Counted from the first letter of the stretch, positions 1 through 10,294 are shown. The stretch is DNA of 64,000 nucleotides from Methylomonas sp. AM2-LC (GCF_039904985.1 NZ_CP157005.1:3367501-3431500), one strand, 5' to 3'. The notes: generated by a model from the letters alone, not told the origin. Translations and numbers: made by a program.

Positions 1-671
1 TTAAAAAATTGCGGTGCATAATGATGCAGATAATTGCCTTCTGGCCCAAAGTGGTTGTAAACCACATCCAATAACACCATTAAGCCGCGCTCATGAGCCG
101 CTTGCACCAGCATCTTCAATTCGTCCGGCGAACCGTAACTACTGTCCGGAGCAAACAGTAATACACCGTCATAACCCCAATTGCATTTACCCGAAAAATC
201 CGCTACCGGCATCAGTTCAATAGCAGTTACACCTAAATCGACCAGATAATCGAGACGCTGTAAAGCGGCTGTAAAACTACCTTCGGCAGTGAAAGCACCC
301 AAATGCAACTCATAGATGACCGCTTCAGCCCAGGGGCGACCACGCCAGTCAGTATCCAGCCAATTAAAATTGGCGGGGTCGATTACTTGACTGGCGCCTT
401 GCACATCATAAGGGTTAGCGCGCGAAGCCGGATCCGGCACACGCAAGTTGCCATCTATGCAATAGCGATAAAGCATACCCGGCGTTGCCTGTGAAGTTTC
501 GAGCTGAAACCAACCTTCCGCCAGCGGCTGCATCGGCAATTGAATGTCTTCATGTCCCAGATTTTCCAGACACAAATCTACATTAAGTGCCGCAGGTGCC
601 CACAACCGGAAACGCACCCTACCGTCAACAAGTATTACGGCTCCAAATGGCATGTCATGTATGCGTTTCAT
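1..671 (-). CDS. treZ: Malto-oligosyltrehalose trehalohydrolase, N-terminal part (cut by window edge)
   Basis: Reading the minus strand from the ATG at 671 gives about 223 residues without a stop up to the left edge, so only the N-terminal part is present. The visible part has an N-terminal beta-sandwich (VRFRLWAPAA), then the GH13 entry (VIYELHLGAFTAEGSF), the LGVTAIELMPVADF strand, and conserved region I (LLDVVYNHFGPEGNYLH). The NHFGPEGNYLH form is typical of TreZ rather than of GlgX or GlgB. The family releases trehalose from maltooligosyl-trehalose made by TreY in the cytoplasm. The catalytic Asp/Glu lie beyond the edge. The start overlaps the glgX stop as ATGA (668-671), so it is probably translationally coupled as the distal gene of the glycogen operon. 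A treY gene just outside the window is expected but not visible. Confidence 0.88.
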   Translation of the reverse strand, partial: MKRIHDMPFGAVILVDGRVRFRLWAPAALNVDLCLENLGHEDIQLPMQPLAEGWFQLETSQATPGMLYRYCIDGNLRVPDPASRANPYDVQGASQVIDPANFNWLDTDWRGRPWAEAVIYELHLGAFTAEGSFTAALQRLDYLVDLGVTAIELMPVADFSGKCNWGYDGVLLFAPDSSYGSPDELKMLVQAAHERGLMVLLDVVYNHFGPEGNYLHHYAPQFF

Positions 672-2800
672 ATTGGCTGCGCCTGTTTTAACAGCACCAG
701 TGCCCGACCGCTCAATGGATAAGTTTGCCCGGCCTGATAACGTGTAATTTCTGCAGCACCGTTGGCGTTTTTGGTGTCGAGCAGCACGTCCCAGTTATGA
801 TGTGCCTCGTATTCCGGCAACCTGAAAGCGACATCTTCATGATCCGCATTGAGCAGTAATAATAGATTATCGTCCTTTAAACGCTTTCCTCGTTCGTCGG
901 TTTCGATCATTTTGCCGCCTGCGAAGTAAACACCCAAACAACGTGAAAACGCCTGATTCCAATCTTCATCGCTAATTTCAGCTCCATCTGCATTCAGCCA
1001 AATAATATCTTTGACTTCGCCGCCACGTATGGGGCGTCCCTTAAAAAAATAGTTTCGGTGGAACAAAGGATGGGCTTTGCGCAAGCCGATGACACGCTGG
1101 GTAAACTCCAAAGATTCTCTATCCTGTTGCTTGAGTTCCCATGTCAACCAACTGATAGGGTTGTCCTGACAATAAGCGTTGTTATTACCCTGCTGGCTAC
1201 GCCCCATTTCATCTCCGGCCACTAGCATCGGCGCTCCCTGCGATAATAACAGGGTCGCAAGCAAATTACGTTTCTGACGGGCGCGCAGCACATTAATTGC
1301 CGGATCATCGCTTTCTCCTTCTGCACCGCAATTCCAGGAAAGATTATTATCGTTCCCATCACGGTTTTCTTCCTGATTAGCCTCGTTATGCTTAACGTCG
1401 TAACTGACCAGGTCATGCAAGGTAAAACCGTCATGAGCGCAGATAAAATTAATGCTGGAATGTGGCTTGCGGCCAGTGTGTTCATATAGATCGCTAGAAC
1501 CAGTCAAGCGTTGCGCCATCTCGCCAAGCGAACCGCCATCACCCTTCCAATAAGCACGAATACTATCGCGATATTTATCATTCCATTCCGACCAGCCCAA
1601 TGGAAAATTTCCAACTTGATAGCCACCTTCACCCAAATCCCAAGGTTCGGCAATCAGCTTAATGGTGCTCAACACCGGATCTTGATGGATGGTATCGAAA
1701 AAGGTACCCAGTTGATTGACTTCGTGCAACTCTCTGGCCAACGCAGAAGCCAAATCGAAACGGAAGCCGTCCACATGCATGTCCAGCACCCAATAGCGCA
1801 GGCTATCCATAATCAATTGCAATACACAGAAATGCTGCATATCGAGCGTATTGCCACAGCCGGTGTAATCCTTGTAATAACGTTTATCATCATCCGCCAG
1901 ACGATAATAAGACGCATTATCCAGACCGCGAAAAGAGAAAGTTGGACCCAGCTGATTTCCCTCGGCAGTGTGGTTGTACACCACATCCAGAATGACCTCT
2001 ATACCCGCCTTGTGCAGAGTTTTGACCATGGTTTTAAACTCGCTGATCTGGCCACTGGCCGAATAGCGGGAATCGGGCGCAAAAAAGCCTATCGAGTTAT
2101 AGCCCCAATAATTGCGCAAACTGCGTTCAACCAGGTGACGATCATCGATGAATGCATGCACCGGCATCAGTTCCACCGTGGTTATACCTAGTCGTTTGAG
2201 ATGTTCGATAACGGGATCCATCGCCAATCCTGCGTAGGTGCCGCGAAATTGAGACGGTATTTCAGGATGTTGCATGGTAAAGCCTTTAACATGCACTTCA
2301 TAGATCACCATATCTTGCCAGTGAATATCGGGTGATCGATCATTTCCCCAATTAAAGGCCTGATCGACCACCCGGCATTTCGGCATGTAGTTGGCATTGT
2401 CACGACGATTAAATGACAAATCGGCATCCTTGCTGCCTATGCTATATCCGAAATGAGCATCGCTCCAGCGAGGCGTTCCCACTATATCTTTCGCATAAGG
2501 TTCTATCAGCAACTTGTGCGGATTGAAGCGATGTCCCTCCTGCGGACGGTAAGGCCCGTGTACTCTAAGACCATAAAGCAAGCCAGGACGGGCCTCGGGC
2601 AAATAACAGTGCCAGACCAGACTAGTACGCTCTTTCAATTCGATACGCTGCACTTCGCTATGCCCTTTGGCGTCAAATACGCATAATTCAACTTTTTCGG
2701 CATGCTCAGAAAAAACAGCGAAATTCACGCCTTCACCATCCCAATAGGCACCGCGTGGATAGGGTCTTCCCGGCCAAACAGCCGTTATTATTGTAGTCAT
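668..2800 (-). CDS. glgX: Glycogen debranching enzyme (isoamylase type)
   Basis: A 710-residue GH13_11 enzyme that hydrolyses alpha-1,6 branches of phosphorylase-trimmed glycogen in the cytoplasm. It has an N-terminal CBM48-like sandwich (about residues 10-130, PRGAYWDGEGVNFAVF), region I LDVVYNHTAEG (271-281), the nucleophile Asp in GFRFDLA (about D349), the acid/base Glu in IAEPWDLG (about E385), and the third carboxylate in ICAHDGFTL (about D457). Length is normal for the family. The start has a strong GGAGGA ribosome site about 7 nt upstream. It lies 140 nt downstream of treS with no obvious promoter between and overlaps treZ by 4 nt. In this operon it would supply linear maltodextrins to TreZ/TreY and to GlgP, encoded elsewhere in the window. 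Confidence 0.95.
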   Translation of the reverse strand: MTTIITAVWPGRPYPRGAYWDGEGVNFAVFSEHAEKVELCVFDAKGHSEVQRIELKERTSLVWHCYLPEARPGLLYGLRVHGPYRPQEGHRFNPHKLLIEPYAKDIVGTPRWSDAHFGYSIGSKDADLSFNRRDNANYMPKCRVVDQAFNWGNDRSPDIHWQDMVIYEVHVKGFTMQHPEIPSQFRGTYAGLAMDPVIEHLKRLGITTVELMPVHAFIDDRHLVERSLRNYWGYNSIGFFAPDSRYSASGQISEFKTMVKTLHKAGIEVILDVVYNHTAEGNQLGPTFSFRGLDNASYYRLADDDKRYYKDYTGCGNTLDMQHFCVLQLIMDSLRYWVLDMHVDGFRFDLASALARELHEVNQLGTFFDTIHQDPVLSTIKLIAEPWDLGEGGYQVGNFPLGWSEWNDKYRDSIRAYWKGDGGSLGEMAQRLTGSSDLYEHTGRKPHSSINFICAHDGFTLHDLVSYDVKHNEANQEENRDGNDNNLSWNCGAEGESDDPAINVLRARQKRNLLATLLLSQGAPMLVAGDEMGRSQQGNNNAYCQDNPISWLTWELKQQDRESLEFTQRVIGLRKAHPLFHRNYFFKGRPIRGGEVKDIIWLNADGAEISDEDWNQAFSRCLGVYFAGGKMIETDERGKRLKDDNLLLLLNADHEDVAFRLPEYEAHHNWDVLLDTKNANGAAEITRYQAGQTYPLSGRALVLLKQAQPI

Positions 2801-2940
2801 GTTTAATCCTCCTCTGTCTGCATGATAGTTAGCATTGGCTACTCACTTAAGCCTGAACATGTCCAAGGTTTAACCTTAATCAGCCTCATCAATAGCTAAG
2901 CTTTTATGCATTATCTAAAACAGTAAGCGCCCATTTATGG

Positions 2941-5900
2941 CTAATTCTTTTGCTGTCCAGCATCCATTACCAGGCTTAACTTATTCATTATCTCCAGAAT
3001 ACCTCGTAACGGAATCGCTACCCAATCCGGACGATTGTCAAGTTCATAGCGCACCTCGTACAGTAATTTTTCCAGCAAAAACAAATCGAGTAAGCCTCGT
3101 AGCGGCATCGGTGCGGCAATTATTCCTGAATATGCTAAGGTTTCAGCGTAGGCGGCCAGAAACACACGTCCAACCTCTGCTTCCCAGTCGCGCAGCAGAG
3201 ATTCTAATTTCGCCGCAACTTCGGGCGATTCCACCAGCTCTTTAGCAATAGCCGTAACGGCGGCGTAGTTAAATGACAGTAACATGCCAGCCACATCCCG
3301 CAATGGCGAGTGTTTGCAACGACGTTCGGCCAGTGCACGGGTCGGCTCTCCTTCAAAATCGATAATCACGAAATCATTCTGTACAAGTAATACCTGCCCT
3401 AGATGGTAATCACCATGGTAGCGGGTCTTGACGGTGTTGATCGGTCTGGAAATACAATGCTCAAGCATGTCCGCAATCGCGGTGCGTTGCGTAAGAAGGC
3501 TTTGCGCTAGCTCCTTATCCTTTTCGGCGAAACCCATTAGCCTATGTTCAAGTTGATTCAAAGTAGTGGTAGCCTCTGCTTTTACATGTGCCACCCAAGC
3601 CGAAACATCCGCGTCGCTAACTGGCTCTGGACTGAAAGCGGGATTGCTGGTAGCTGCGCTCAAGGCATTGTGTAATTCACCGGTACGCTTTCCCAAAGTC
3701 TGTATGAGTAACAGATAGGCGACATGTGCTGGTGCCTGGGCTTCGGATGGCGGCACTATCAGGCGGGATTCTTCCAGAAAGCGTTTAAGGTAATCCAAGG
3801 TGTAACACCAAAAATCACCCTGATTTTCTATCTGGCCTTGCAGTAAAGCCAAGGTCATGCGGCTTCCGTCGGCCGCTTCATATTCAACAGCACCAGCCAC
3901 TGGTGCCAAATGCGAAAATTTACCGCCTTCAGTTAGAAAACGTCCTATCTCTAACTCAGGATTTATCCCGATTTGTATATGCCGATAGCCTTTCAGAAAT
4001 AAACGTTCACCCAGTAACACAGCCGTATTACTGCCCTGTATGGCGACTGCTTGTACCGGCAGATCGGCAATCGCCTCCCCTGCGAGCTCTGCATAAACAC
4101 TGGTAGGTGTAAATCGGATAACGCCATTTTGACTGGAAAAGGTTTGGTTGGTGCCTATGCACAACACCAGAGCCCGACAAAACGCCTCGTCTGTAAAGGC
4201 ATCAGCCAGAATACCGATATGCGCTTGTTGACGTACTCTGGCCAGACTAGTAGGCAACATGGCATGCAGGCGCTCCGTATCGCTTGTCTCCCACGCCAAT
4301 CCCAGAGGTATGAAATAGCTGAATGGTTCCGCCTGATCTGTTTCGATGTTCACCAGCGCCACCAGCCATTTATATGACTCGTTCCCCCACACTACGTAAT
4401 CGCTGATAACCGCTCGCCGCACTGGATCGCCCTTGGCGCCATACCATCGTTGCGTCGAGACAAAATTCGGTAATGCATCTGTTTCTAGCTGGTTACGAAC
4501 CCGATCAGCCATAGTTCTACGCCAAGGCTCAACTTTTTCCCGAAAGAAACTGCGCCAACCGTCGAACAGTACCAACATTGGCAATTCTTCTGGTGTTAGA
4601 TGTTCCTCGTGCCAATCTTGCACCTCTTTGCCACTGGACAAACGAAACCAATAAAAGTTATGACCCGGCAATGTCAGCAGATAGGGCAAATCGCCTATGG
4701 GAGGAAAAGCCGAACATCCCATCAACTCCACAGGAACATAGCCCTTATATTCGTGAAGATCGAGTTCCACCGCCTGTGCGGCACGTGACAAATTACTTAC
4801 GCACAGAATAATGTCTTGTGCATAAGTCCTGAAATAGGCGAGTATTTTGCGATTTCCTGGATGCAAAAAAACCGTTTTTCCGCGACCAAAGGCCTGATGT
4901 TTTTTACGCACGGCCAACACACTTTGCATCCAGTTCAACAATGAAGCATGTTCACGTTGCTGCGCCTCCACATTCACTGCTCCATAGCCATACACTGCAT
5001 CCATGACAGGCGGAAGATACAGATTCTGAGGATCGGCACGCGAGAAACCCGCATTGCGATCTGGACTCCACTGCATCGGGGTGCGCACACCATTGCGGTC
5101 ACCGAGAAATAAATTGTCTCCCATACCGATTTCATCACCGTAATAAATAATGGGTGAGCCCGGCAAAGACAGCAACAAACTGTTCATCAACCGAATTTTA
5201 TTGCTTTCATTGTCCATAAGTGGCGCCAATCGGCGGCGAATGCCGAAGTTAAGACGCGCCCGCGCATCATCGGCATACATTTGATACATATAATCGCGTT
5301 CTTTATCAGTAACCATCTCGAGGGTAAGCTCGTCGTGATTACGCAGAAAAGTCGCCCATTGACAGGATTCAGGGATTTCTGGAGTCTGGCGTATGATGTC
5401 GACAATGGGATGACGATCTTCCTGGGCTATGGCCATATACATACGCGGCATCAGTGGGAAGTTATAAGCCATGTGACATTCATCGCCATCGCTAAAATAA
5501 TCCCGCACATCCTCCGGCCACTGATTGACTTCGGCCAAAAACACCCGATTTTGGTAATACTTATCCAGCACCGCGCGCATTTGCTTGATAACGGCATGGG
5601 TTTCCGGCAAGTTTTCGTTTTGAGTTCCCTCTCGTACACACAGATAAGGAATGGCATCTAGCCGGACACCGTCAACACCATGATCCATCCAGAAACGCAT
5701 GATTCTGATAACCGCTTTAACTACTTGAGGATGATTGAAATTAAGATCGGGTTGATGACTGAAGAATCGATGCCAATAATAAGCGTGGGCGACTTCATCC
5801 CAGGCCCAGTTCGATTTTTCGGTATCGCTGAAGATAATGCGCGTTTCTGGAAACTGATGGTCGTTATCGCTCCAAACATAATAATTACGCTTGCTGGAAC

Positions 5901-6318
5901 CGGGTGGAGCCCGACGCGCTGCCTGAAACCAGGGGTGCTGATCGGAGGTGTGATTGATAACCAGTTCGCTGATAATCTTCAGATTGCGGCGGTGCGCTTC
6001 TTTCACGAACAACCTAAAATCAGCCATATCGCCATATTCGGGATAAATGTTACGATAATCGGAGATATCATAACCATCGTCGCGCATTGGCGAAGGATAA
6101 AAGGGTAACAACCAAAGCGTGTTCACCCCTAAATCCTGTAAATAATCCAGCTTCTGCATCATGCCAGAGAAATCACCAACGCCATTATTGTCGCTATCGA
6201 AAAATGCCTTGACGTGCAATTCGTAAATAACCGCGTCTTTATACCAAAGCGGATCGGCCATCCATTGCGCATTGTCCGTAAGCGCAGTTTTTATTGTCTT
6301 GGGTTTCATCTTTATCAT
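2941..6318 (-). CDS. treS: Trehalose synthase / maltokinase fusion (TreS-Mak)
   Basis: A 1125-residue bifunctional protein. Residues about 20-580 are a GH13_16 trehalose synthase: YELHVKAFFDS, ELVINHTSDQHPW, nucleophile Asp in VRLDAIPYL (about D221), Glu in LAEVNQWP (about E263) and Asp in RNHDELTL (about D329). Residues about 600-1110 are a maltokinase (Pep2) domain with the kinase-like loop YHGDYHLGQ (about 967-975) and DFEGEP (about 987). TreS converts trehalose to maltose, and Mak phosphorylates maltose to maltose 1-phosphate, the donor for GlgE. Both domains look intact. The fusion is known in GlgE-pathway bacteria. It sits 47 nt downstream of glgE in the same operon. The ATG at 6318 was chosen because AGGA precedes it; an ATG three codons later is possible. 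Confidence 0.95.
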   Translation of the reverse strand: MIKMKPKTIKTALTDNAQWMADPLWYKDAVIYELHVKAFFDSDNNGVGDFSGMMQKLDYLQDLGVNTLWLLPFYPSPMRDDGYDISDYRNIYPEYGDMADFRLFVKEAHRRNLKIISELVINHTSDQHPWFQAARRAPPGSSKRNYYVWSDNDHQFPETRIIFSDTEKSNWAWDEVAHAYYWHRFFSHQPDLNFNHPQVVKAVIRIMRFWMDHGVDGVRLDAIPYLCVREGTQNENLPETHAVIKQMRAVLDKYYQNRVFLAEVNQWPEDVRDYFSDGDECHMAYNFPLMPRMYMAIAQEDRHPIVDIIRQTPEIPESCQWATFLRNHDELTLEMVTDKERDYMYQMYADDARARLNFGIRRRLAPLMDNESNKIRLMNSLLLSLPGSPIIYYGDEIGMGDNLFLGDRNGVRTPMQWSPDRNAGFSRADPQNLYLPPVMDAVYGYGAVNVEAQQREHASLLNWMQSVLAVRKKHQAFGRGKTVFLHPGNRKILAYFRTYAQDIILCVSNLSRAAQAVELDLHEYKGYVPVELMGCSAFPPIGDLPYLLTLPGHNFYWFRLSSGKEVQDWHEEHLTPEELPMLVLFDGWRSFFREKVEPWRRTMADRVRNQLETDALPNFVSTQRWYGAKGDPVRRAVISDYVVWGNESYKWLVALVNIETDQAEPFSYFIPLGLAWETSDTERLHAMLPTSLARVRQQAHIGILADAFTDEAFCRALVLCIGTNQTFSSQNGVIRFTPTSVYAELAGEAIADLPVQAVAIQGSNTAVLLGERLFLKGYRHIQIGINPELEIGRFLTEGGKFSHLAPVAGAVEYEAADGSRMTLALLQGQIENQGDFWCYTLDYLKRFLEESRLIVPPSEAQAPAHVAYLLLIQTLGKRTGELHNALSAATSNPAFSPEPVSDADVSAWVAHVKAEATTTLNQLEHRLMGFAEKDKELAQSLLTQRTAIADMLEHCISRPINTVKTRYHGDYHLGQVLLVQNDFVIIDFEGEPTRALAERRCKHSPLRDVAGMLLSFNYAAVTAIAKELVESPEVAAKLESLLRDWEAEVGRVFLAAYAETLAYSGIIAAPMPLRGLLDLFLLEKLLYEVRYELDNRPDWVAIPLRGILEIMNKLSLVMDAGQQKN

Positions 6319-6365
6319 CGATCTTTCATCCTGGTTTAGCGGCTGTTCGCCATTAGAAAACCCAG

Positions 6366-8357
6366 CTATAGAAAATAGTCGAAGTCATGCTCAGTCCGCA
6401 CCCGTCGACGCAGTTTAAAAATGTGTACCGGCGTAACTTGCGGATTGAGTTCAACGTAGTTTCGGGTACCGTTCCACAAAAAACGGGCGTTTGTTAATAG
6501 ATCGTGCATCTGGAAAGGTCTTGTATCTAGACCAAGTAGTTCTAAATCCAAGCTCACCCAACCTGACTGGGTATGATGAGGATCGAGATTGGCTACTACC
6601 AAAATGATATTGGTCTCATCTTCAGCGATTTTTGCAAAACACAGCAGACTCTCATTGTCCACAGTCATAAAATGTAAACGCTGATTTTGCTGCAATGCCG
6701 GGTTCTCACGGCGTATCCGGTTCACTCGCGCAATAAAATCTTTTAGACTGTCCGCACGTTCGATATCCCAGCTGCGCAGCTGATATTTCTCGGAGTTCAG
6801 GTATTCTTCACCACCCACTTCTCGAGGCGTTGCCTCCAGCAACTCATAAGCCGGTCCGTAAATTCCGTAACTCGCTCCCAGTGTAGCCGCCAGTACCAAA
6901 CGCAACATGAACGCCGAGCGGCCGCCGAATTGCAGATACTCTGACAGAATATCCGGTGTATTCGGCCATAGATTAGATCGAAAATATTCGCGCACTTGCG
7001 TACAGGTCAGCTCAGTGAAATAGCTCTCGATTTCGCTTTTAGTATTGCGCCACGGAAAATAATTGTAAGATTGACTGAAACCCAGCTTGGAGAGCTGATA
7101 GATAACTTTCGGCCGGGTAAAGGCTTCCGCCAGAAAAATAGTCTCGGGATGCTCGCGCTTAACCTCCGCTATCAGCCATTCCCAAAATTGGAATGGCTTG
7201 GTGTGCGGATTATCGACCCTGAAAATACTCACCCCCTGCTCTACCCAAAACAAAACCACATCCAGCAGTTCCTGCCAGAGCTCACGCCAGGCTTCGGTTT
7301 CAAAATTAAAAGGATAAATGTCTTCGTATTTCTTGGGTGGATTCTCGGCAAACTGGATGCTACCGTCCGCGCGATGACGAAACCATTCAGGATGCTCGTG
7401 CACGTATGGATGATCCAGAGAACATTGGAACGCAATATCTAAAGCAATCCCTATATCCAGCTCTTGTGCCTTCTGCAGCAGATGCTGAAAGTCTGCCAAG
7501 GTACCCAATTGCGCATGTATTGCTTTATGGCCTCCATCCGCTGCACCGATAGCCCAGGGACTGCCGACATCCTCATTGCTGGTTGACAGTGTATTATTCG
7601 CGCCCTTGCGTTGACTCAGACCTATTGGATGTATAGGCGGCAAATACACCACATCGAAACCCATGAACGCGACATAAGGCAAGCGTTTTTCACACTCGGC
7701 AAAGCTGCCGTGCAGCATGCCATCAGCCATGCAGGATCGCGGGAAAAACTCATACCAAGTACTGTATTGGGCTTGTACAGGCTCCGCCCATACGCATAAG
7801 GTGACGGGATAATCCGTAGCCAGACTACGCTCAGGATGTGTTCGCATTAGACTTGCCAGTGTTTCTGACATGGCCTGTGCATAACCAGCCTCTGGTTTCA
7901 CCGAACCTAATGCTTTGGCAAATTCTTCAAGTTGCAACTGATTATTTCCGTCAGCACGCACTGCCGCCTCAGCGACCAATAGTGCACCTGCCAGCAGCGC
8001 CAAGCCGATATCTTCTAATTCAATCCGTCGTGCAAATTCCTGCCGCCAGGAAAAAAAAACATCACTCCAGGCAGTCAACGTGTAGAAATAGCGACCCAGT
8101 TTGGTAATCGGAAACGAAGCGCACCAACGGTCAACGGCCAGCGGTGTCATACTAAGTTCATGCCAACCCGTTTCCGCTTCATGCCGGTAGCGCAACAAGC
8201 AAACCAGTGCATCCTGGCTGTCTGTGAAGGCATCGGCTTTCACTTCTACGCTCTGACCGATAACACGCTTGATCGGAAACCGCCCGCCATCAATTATCGG
8301 CTGTACATTTTCAATCACTACCCGCCGCCTGCCATCAATGATTAATATGTCTGTCAT
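6366..8357 (-). CDS. glgE: Maltose-1-phosphate maltosyltransferase
   Basis: A 663-residue GH13_3 enzyme that extends alpha-1,4-glucan with maltosyl units from maltose 1-phosphate. An N-terminal domain (residues about 10-180) is followed by the catalytic barrel: WYEFFPRS, GFDVVYLPPIHPIG (230s-240s), the nucleophile Asp in FRVDNPHTKP (about D382) and the acid/base Glu in LAEAFTRPK (about E411). The open frame extends 55 codons upstream into glgB, but the family N-terminus and the ATGA overlap with the glgB stop (8354-8357) mark the ATG at 8357 as the start. Together with TreS-Mak and GlgB this makes a complete trehalose-to-glycogen GlgE pathway in consecutive genes. Confidence 0.95.
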   Translation of the reverse strand: MTDILIIDGRRRVVIENVQPIIDGGRFPIKRVIGQSVEVKADAFTDSQDALVCLLRYRHEAETGWHELSMTPLAVDRWCASFPITKLGRYFYTLTAWSDVFFSWRQEFARRIELEDIGLALLAGALLVAEAAVRADGNNQLQLEEFAKALGSVKPEAGYAQAMSETLASLMRTHPERSLATDYPVTLCVWAEPVQAQYSTWYEFFPRSCMADGMLHGSFAECEKRLPYVAFMGFDVVYLPPIHPIGLSQRKGANNTLSTSNEDVGSPWAIGAADGGHKAIHAQLGTLADFQHLLQKAQELDIGIALDIAFQCSLDHPYVHEHPEWFRHRADGSIQFAENPPKKYEDIYPFNFETEAWRELWQELLDVVLFWVEQGVSIFRVDNPHTKPFQFWEWLIAEVKREHPETIFLAEAFTRPKVIYQLSKLGFSQSYNYFPWRNTKSEIESYFTELTCTQVREYFRSNLWPNTPDILSEYLQFGGRSAFMLRLVLAATLGASYGIYGPAYELLEATPREVGGEEYLNSEKYQLRSWDIERADSLKDFIARVNRIRRENPALQQNQRLHFMTVDNESLLCFAKIAEDETNIILVVANLDPHHTQSGWVSLDLELLGLDTRPFQMHDLLTNARFLWNGTRNYVELNPQVTPVHIFKLRRRVRTEHDFDYFL

Positions 8358-10294
8358 AGTCCACTTCCTGATCTGAAGAAAAGCACGGCAAGCGGCGGCA
8401 AGCGCAACATGAGTGAGTGATACATTTCGCCACACCGAACCGGAGCGGCTTCTACACCGCCAAAATTCCCGACGCCATTGCCGCCGTATAGCTTGGCATC
8501 GCTGTTCAGCACTTCCTGCCACACACCGCCGACAGGCGCACCGACTAGATAATTTTCGCGAACCAGCGGGGTAAAGTTACAAACGATCAATAGAGTATCG
8601 TTCGAATTAACGCCACGGCGCACAAAGCTAATTACGCTTTTTTCGGCGTAGTTGCAGTCCATCCATTGAAAGCCATCACGACTAAAGTCTTGCTGATAGA
8701 GCGCCGCGTGACTACGATAAAAACCATTGAGATCGGCTATCCAGCGCCGCAAGCCCTGTTGATGCGGATATTGCAATTCGTCCCAATCCAGACTTTCATC
8801 GTGCTGCCATTCGTGTTTCTGTCCGAATTCGCAGCCCATAAATAACAGTTTTTTACCTGGATGCCCCCACATATAGCCATACAATAAGCGTAAATTGGCA
8901 AACTTTTGCCATTCGTCGCCCGGCATTTTAGCGATCAGCGACCCCTTGCCCTGTACCACTTCATCGTGTGAAAAAGGCAATACGAAATTTTCGGAAAAGG
9001 CATACCAGATGCTAAAAATCAATTGTGCGTGGTGATATTTGCGGTTAATTGGATCCTCGGCAAAATACTGCAAAGTATCGTGCATCCACCCCATATTCCA
9101 TTTCAGACCGAAGCCCAATCCACCAGACGAAACCTGTCGTGAAACCATAGGCCAAGCAGTCGATTCTTCCGCGAAAGTTTGCGTACTCGGGTATTCACGA
9201 TAAACCGCCTCATTCAGATTGCGCAGGAATGTGACTGCATCCAGATTCTCCCGACCGCCATTACGATTTGGAATCCACTCGCCTTCCTTACGGCCATAAT
9301 CCAGATAGAGCATCGAAGACACCGCGTCCAGGCGCAAACCATCGATATGATATTTATCCAGCCAGAATAGTGCGCTGCTGGTCAAGAATGCCCGCACTTC
9401 GTAGCGACCGTAATTAAACAGTGAACTATGCCACTCCGGTTGATAACCCTGTCGAGGATCCGCATGTTCATAGAGATAGGTGCCATCGAAATGTCCAAGA
9501 CCATGGGCATCGCATGGAAAATGCGCCGGCGCCCAATCCATGATCACACCGATGCCATGCTGATGCAAAGTATCCAGCAAAAACATCAAATCTTGCGGAT
9601 CACCGTAACGCGAGGTGGCCGCAAAATAACCGGTGGTTTCATAGCCCCAGGAGCCATAAAAAGGATGCTCGGTTAACGGCAAGAACTCGACATGGGTAAA
9701 ACCCATCTCATTCAGGTAAGGAGGTAGCCATTGCGCCATCTCGCGATAAGTTAAAAAACGATTGCCTTCTTCTGGAACTCTACGCCAGGAACCGAAATGG
9801 ACTTCGTAAATGGAACAAGGGGCGTTAAGTTGATTTTTCTCACCACGTTTTGCCATCCAATCCGTATCATGCCAAATATAATCCAGTTCGCAGACCAGGG
9901 AGGCAGTCAGGGGCGGCACTTCGCAACTAAAGGCAAAGGGATCTCCTTTATCTGCTATTTTTCCGTCGCTGGAAACTATCCTGTATTTATAGCGCTCACC
10001 AGTGGTCACCCCCGCAATAAAGCCTTCCCAAATCCCCGAGTCGTCATTACGCATCTGAAGTGGATTAGAATCTGCATGCCAAGCATTAAAGTCGCCGATG
10101 ACCGACACAACAGCCGCATTAGGTGCCCAAACCGCAAAATGGCAACCTATTACGCCATCGACAGTGATGAGATGTGAGCCAATTTTTTCATACAGGCGAA
10201 AATGATTGCCCTGTTTGAACATATAAATATCGAGTTCCGTAAGCTGACAAGCATCATTGCCCGCCGCTAGGGAAAGTGTCGTGACCATGGGCAT
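8354..10294 (-). CDS. glgB: 1,4-alpha-glucan branching enzyme
   Basis: A 646-residue GH13_9 branching enzyme that introduces alpha-1,6 links into glycogen. It has a CBM48 sandwich (residues about 30-130, HFAVWAPNAAVVSVIGDFN) and the barrel with IYEVHFGSWRR, FLPLTEHPFYGSWGYETTGYF, the nucleophile Asp in GLRLDAVSSML (about D323), the Glu in TFAEESTAWP (about 376-377) and the Asp in LPFSHDEVVQGKGS. It is shorter than the roughly 730-residue E. coli protein because it lacks the extra N1 module, as in many bacteria. The ATG at 10294 has GAGGG 7 nt upstream; the next ATG two codons on would be too far. It is first gene of the glgB-glgE-treS-glgX-treZ operon, divergent from csbD, and a recurrent operator lies at 10384-10399. 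Confidence 0.96.
   Translation of the reverse strand: MPMVTTLSLAAGNDACQLTELDIYMFKQGNHFRLYEKIGSHLITVDGVIGCHFAVWAPNAAVVSVIGDFNAWHADSNPLQMRNDDSGIWEGFIAGVTTGERYKYRIVSSDGKIADKGDPFAFSCEVPPLTASLVCELDYIWHDTDWMAKRGEKNQLNAPCSIYEVHFGSWRRVPEEGNRFLTYREMAQWLPPYLNEMGFTHVEFLPLTEHPFYGSWGYETTGYFAATSRYGDPQDLMFLLDTLHQHGIGVIMDWAPAHFPCDAHGLGHFDGTYLYEHADPRQGYQPEWHSSLFNYGRYEVRAFLTSSALFWLDKYHIDGLRLDAVSSMLYLDYGRKEGEWIPNRNGGRENLDAVTFLRNLNEAVYREYPSTQTFAEESTAWPMVSRQVSSGGLGFGLKWNMGWMHDTLQYFAEDPINRKYHHAQLIFSIWYAFSENFVLPFSHDEVVQGKGSLIAKMPGDEWQKFANLRLLYGYMWGHPGKKLLFMGCEFGQKHEWQHDESLDWDELQYPHQQGLRRWIADLNGFYRSHAALYQQDFSRDGFQWMDCNYAEKSVISFVRRGVNSNDTLLIVCNFTPLVRENYLVGAPVGGVWQEVLNSDAKLYGGNGVGNFGGVEAAPVRCGEMYHSLMLRLPPLAVLFFRSGSGL

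Noticed and set aside
1511..2191. 226-codon frame antisense to glgX
   Set aside because: It is a mirror of the strongly conserved GlgX coding frame; no ribosome site or domain. The same holds for other long opposite-strand frames.
8358..8522. 55-residue N-terminal extension of GlgE
   Set aside because: It lies wholly inside the glgB coding region and is Arg/Trp-rich antisense-frame sequence; the ATGA overlap at 8354-8357 gives a family-like start.
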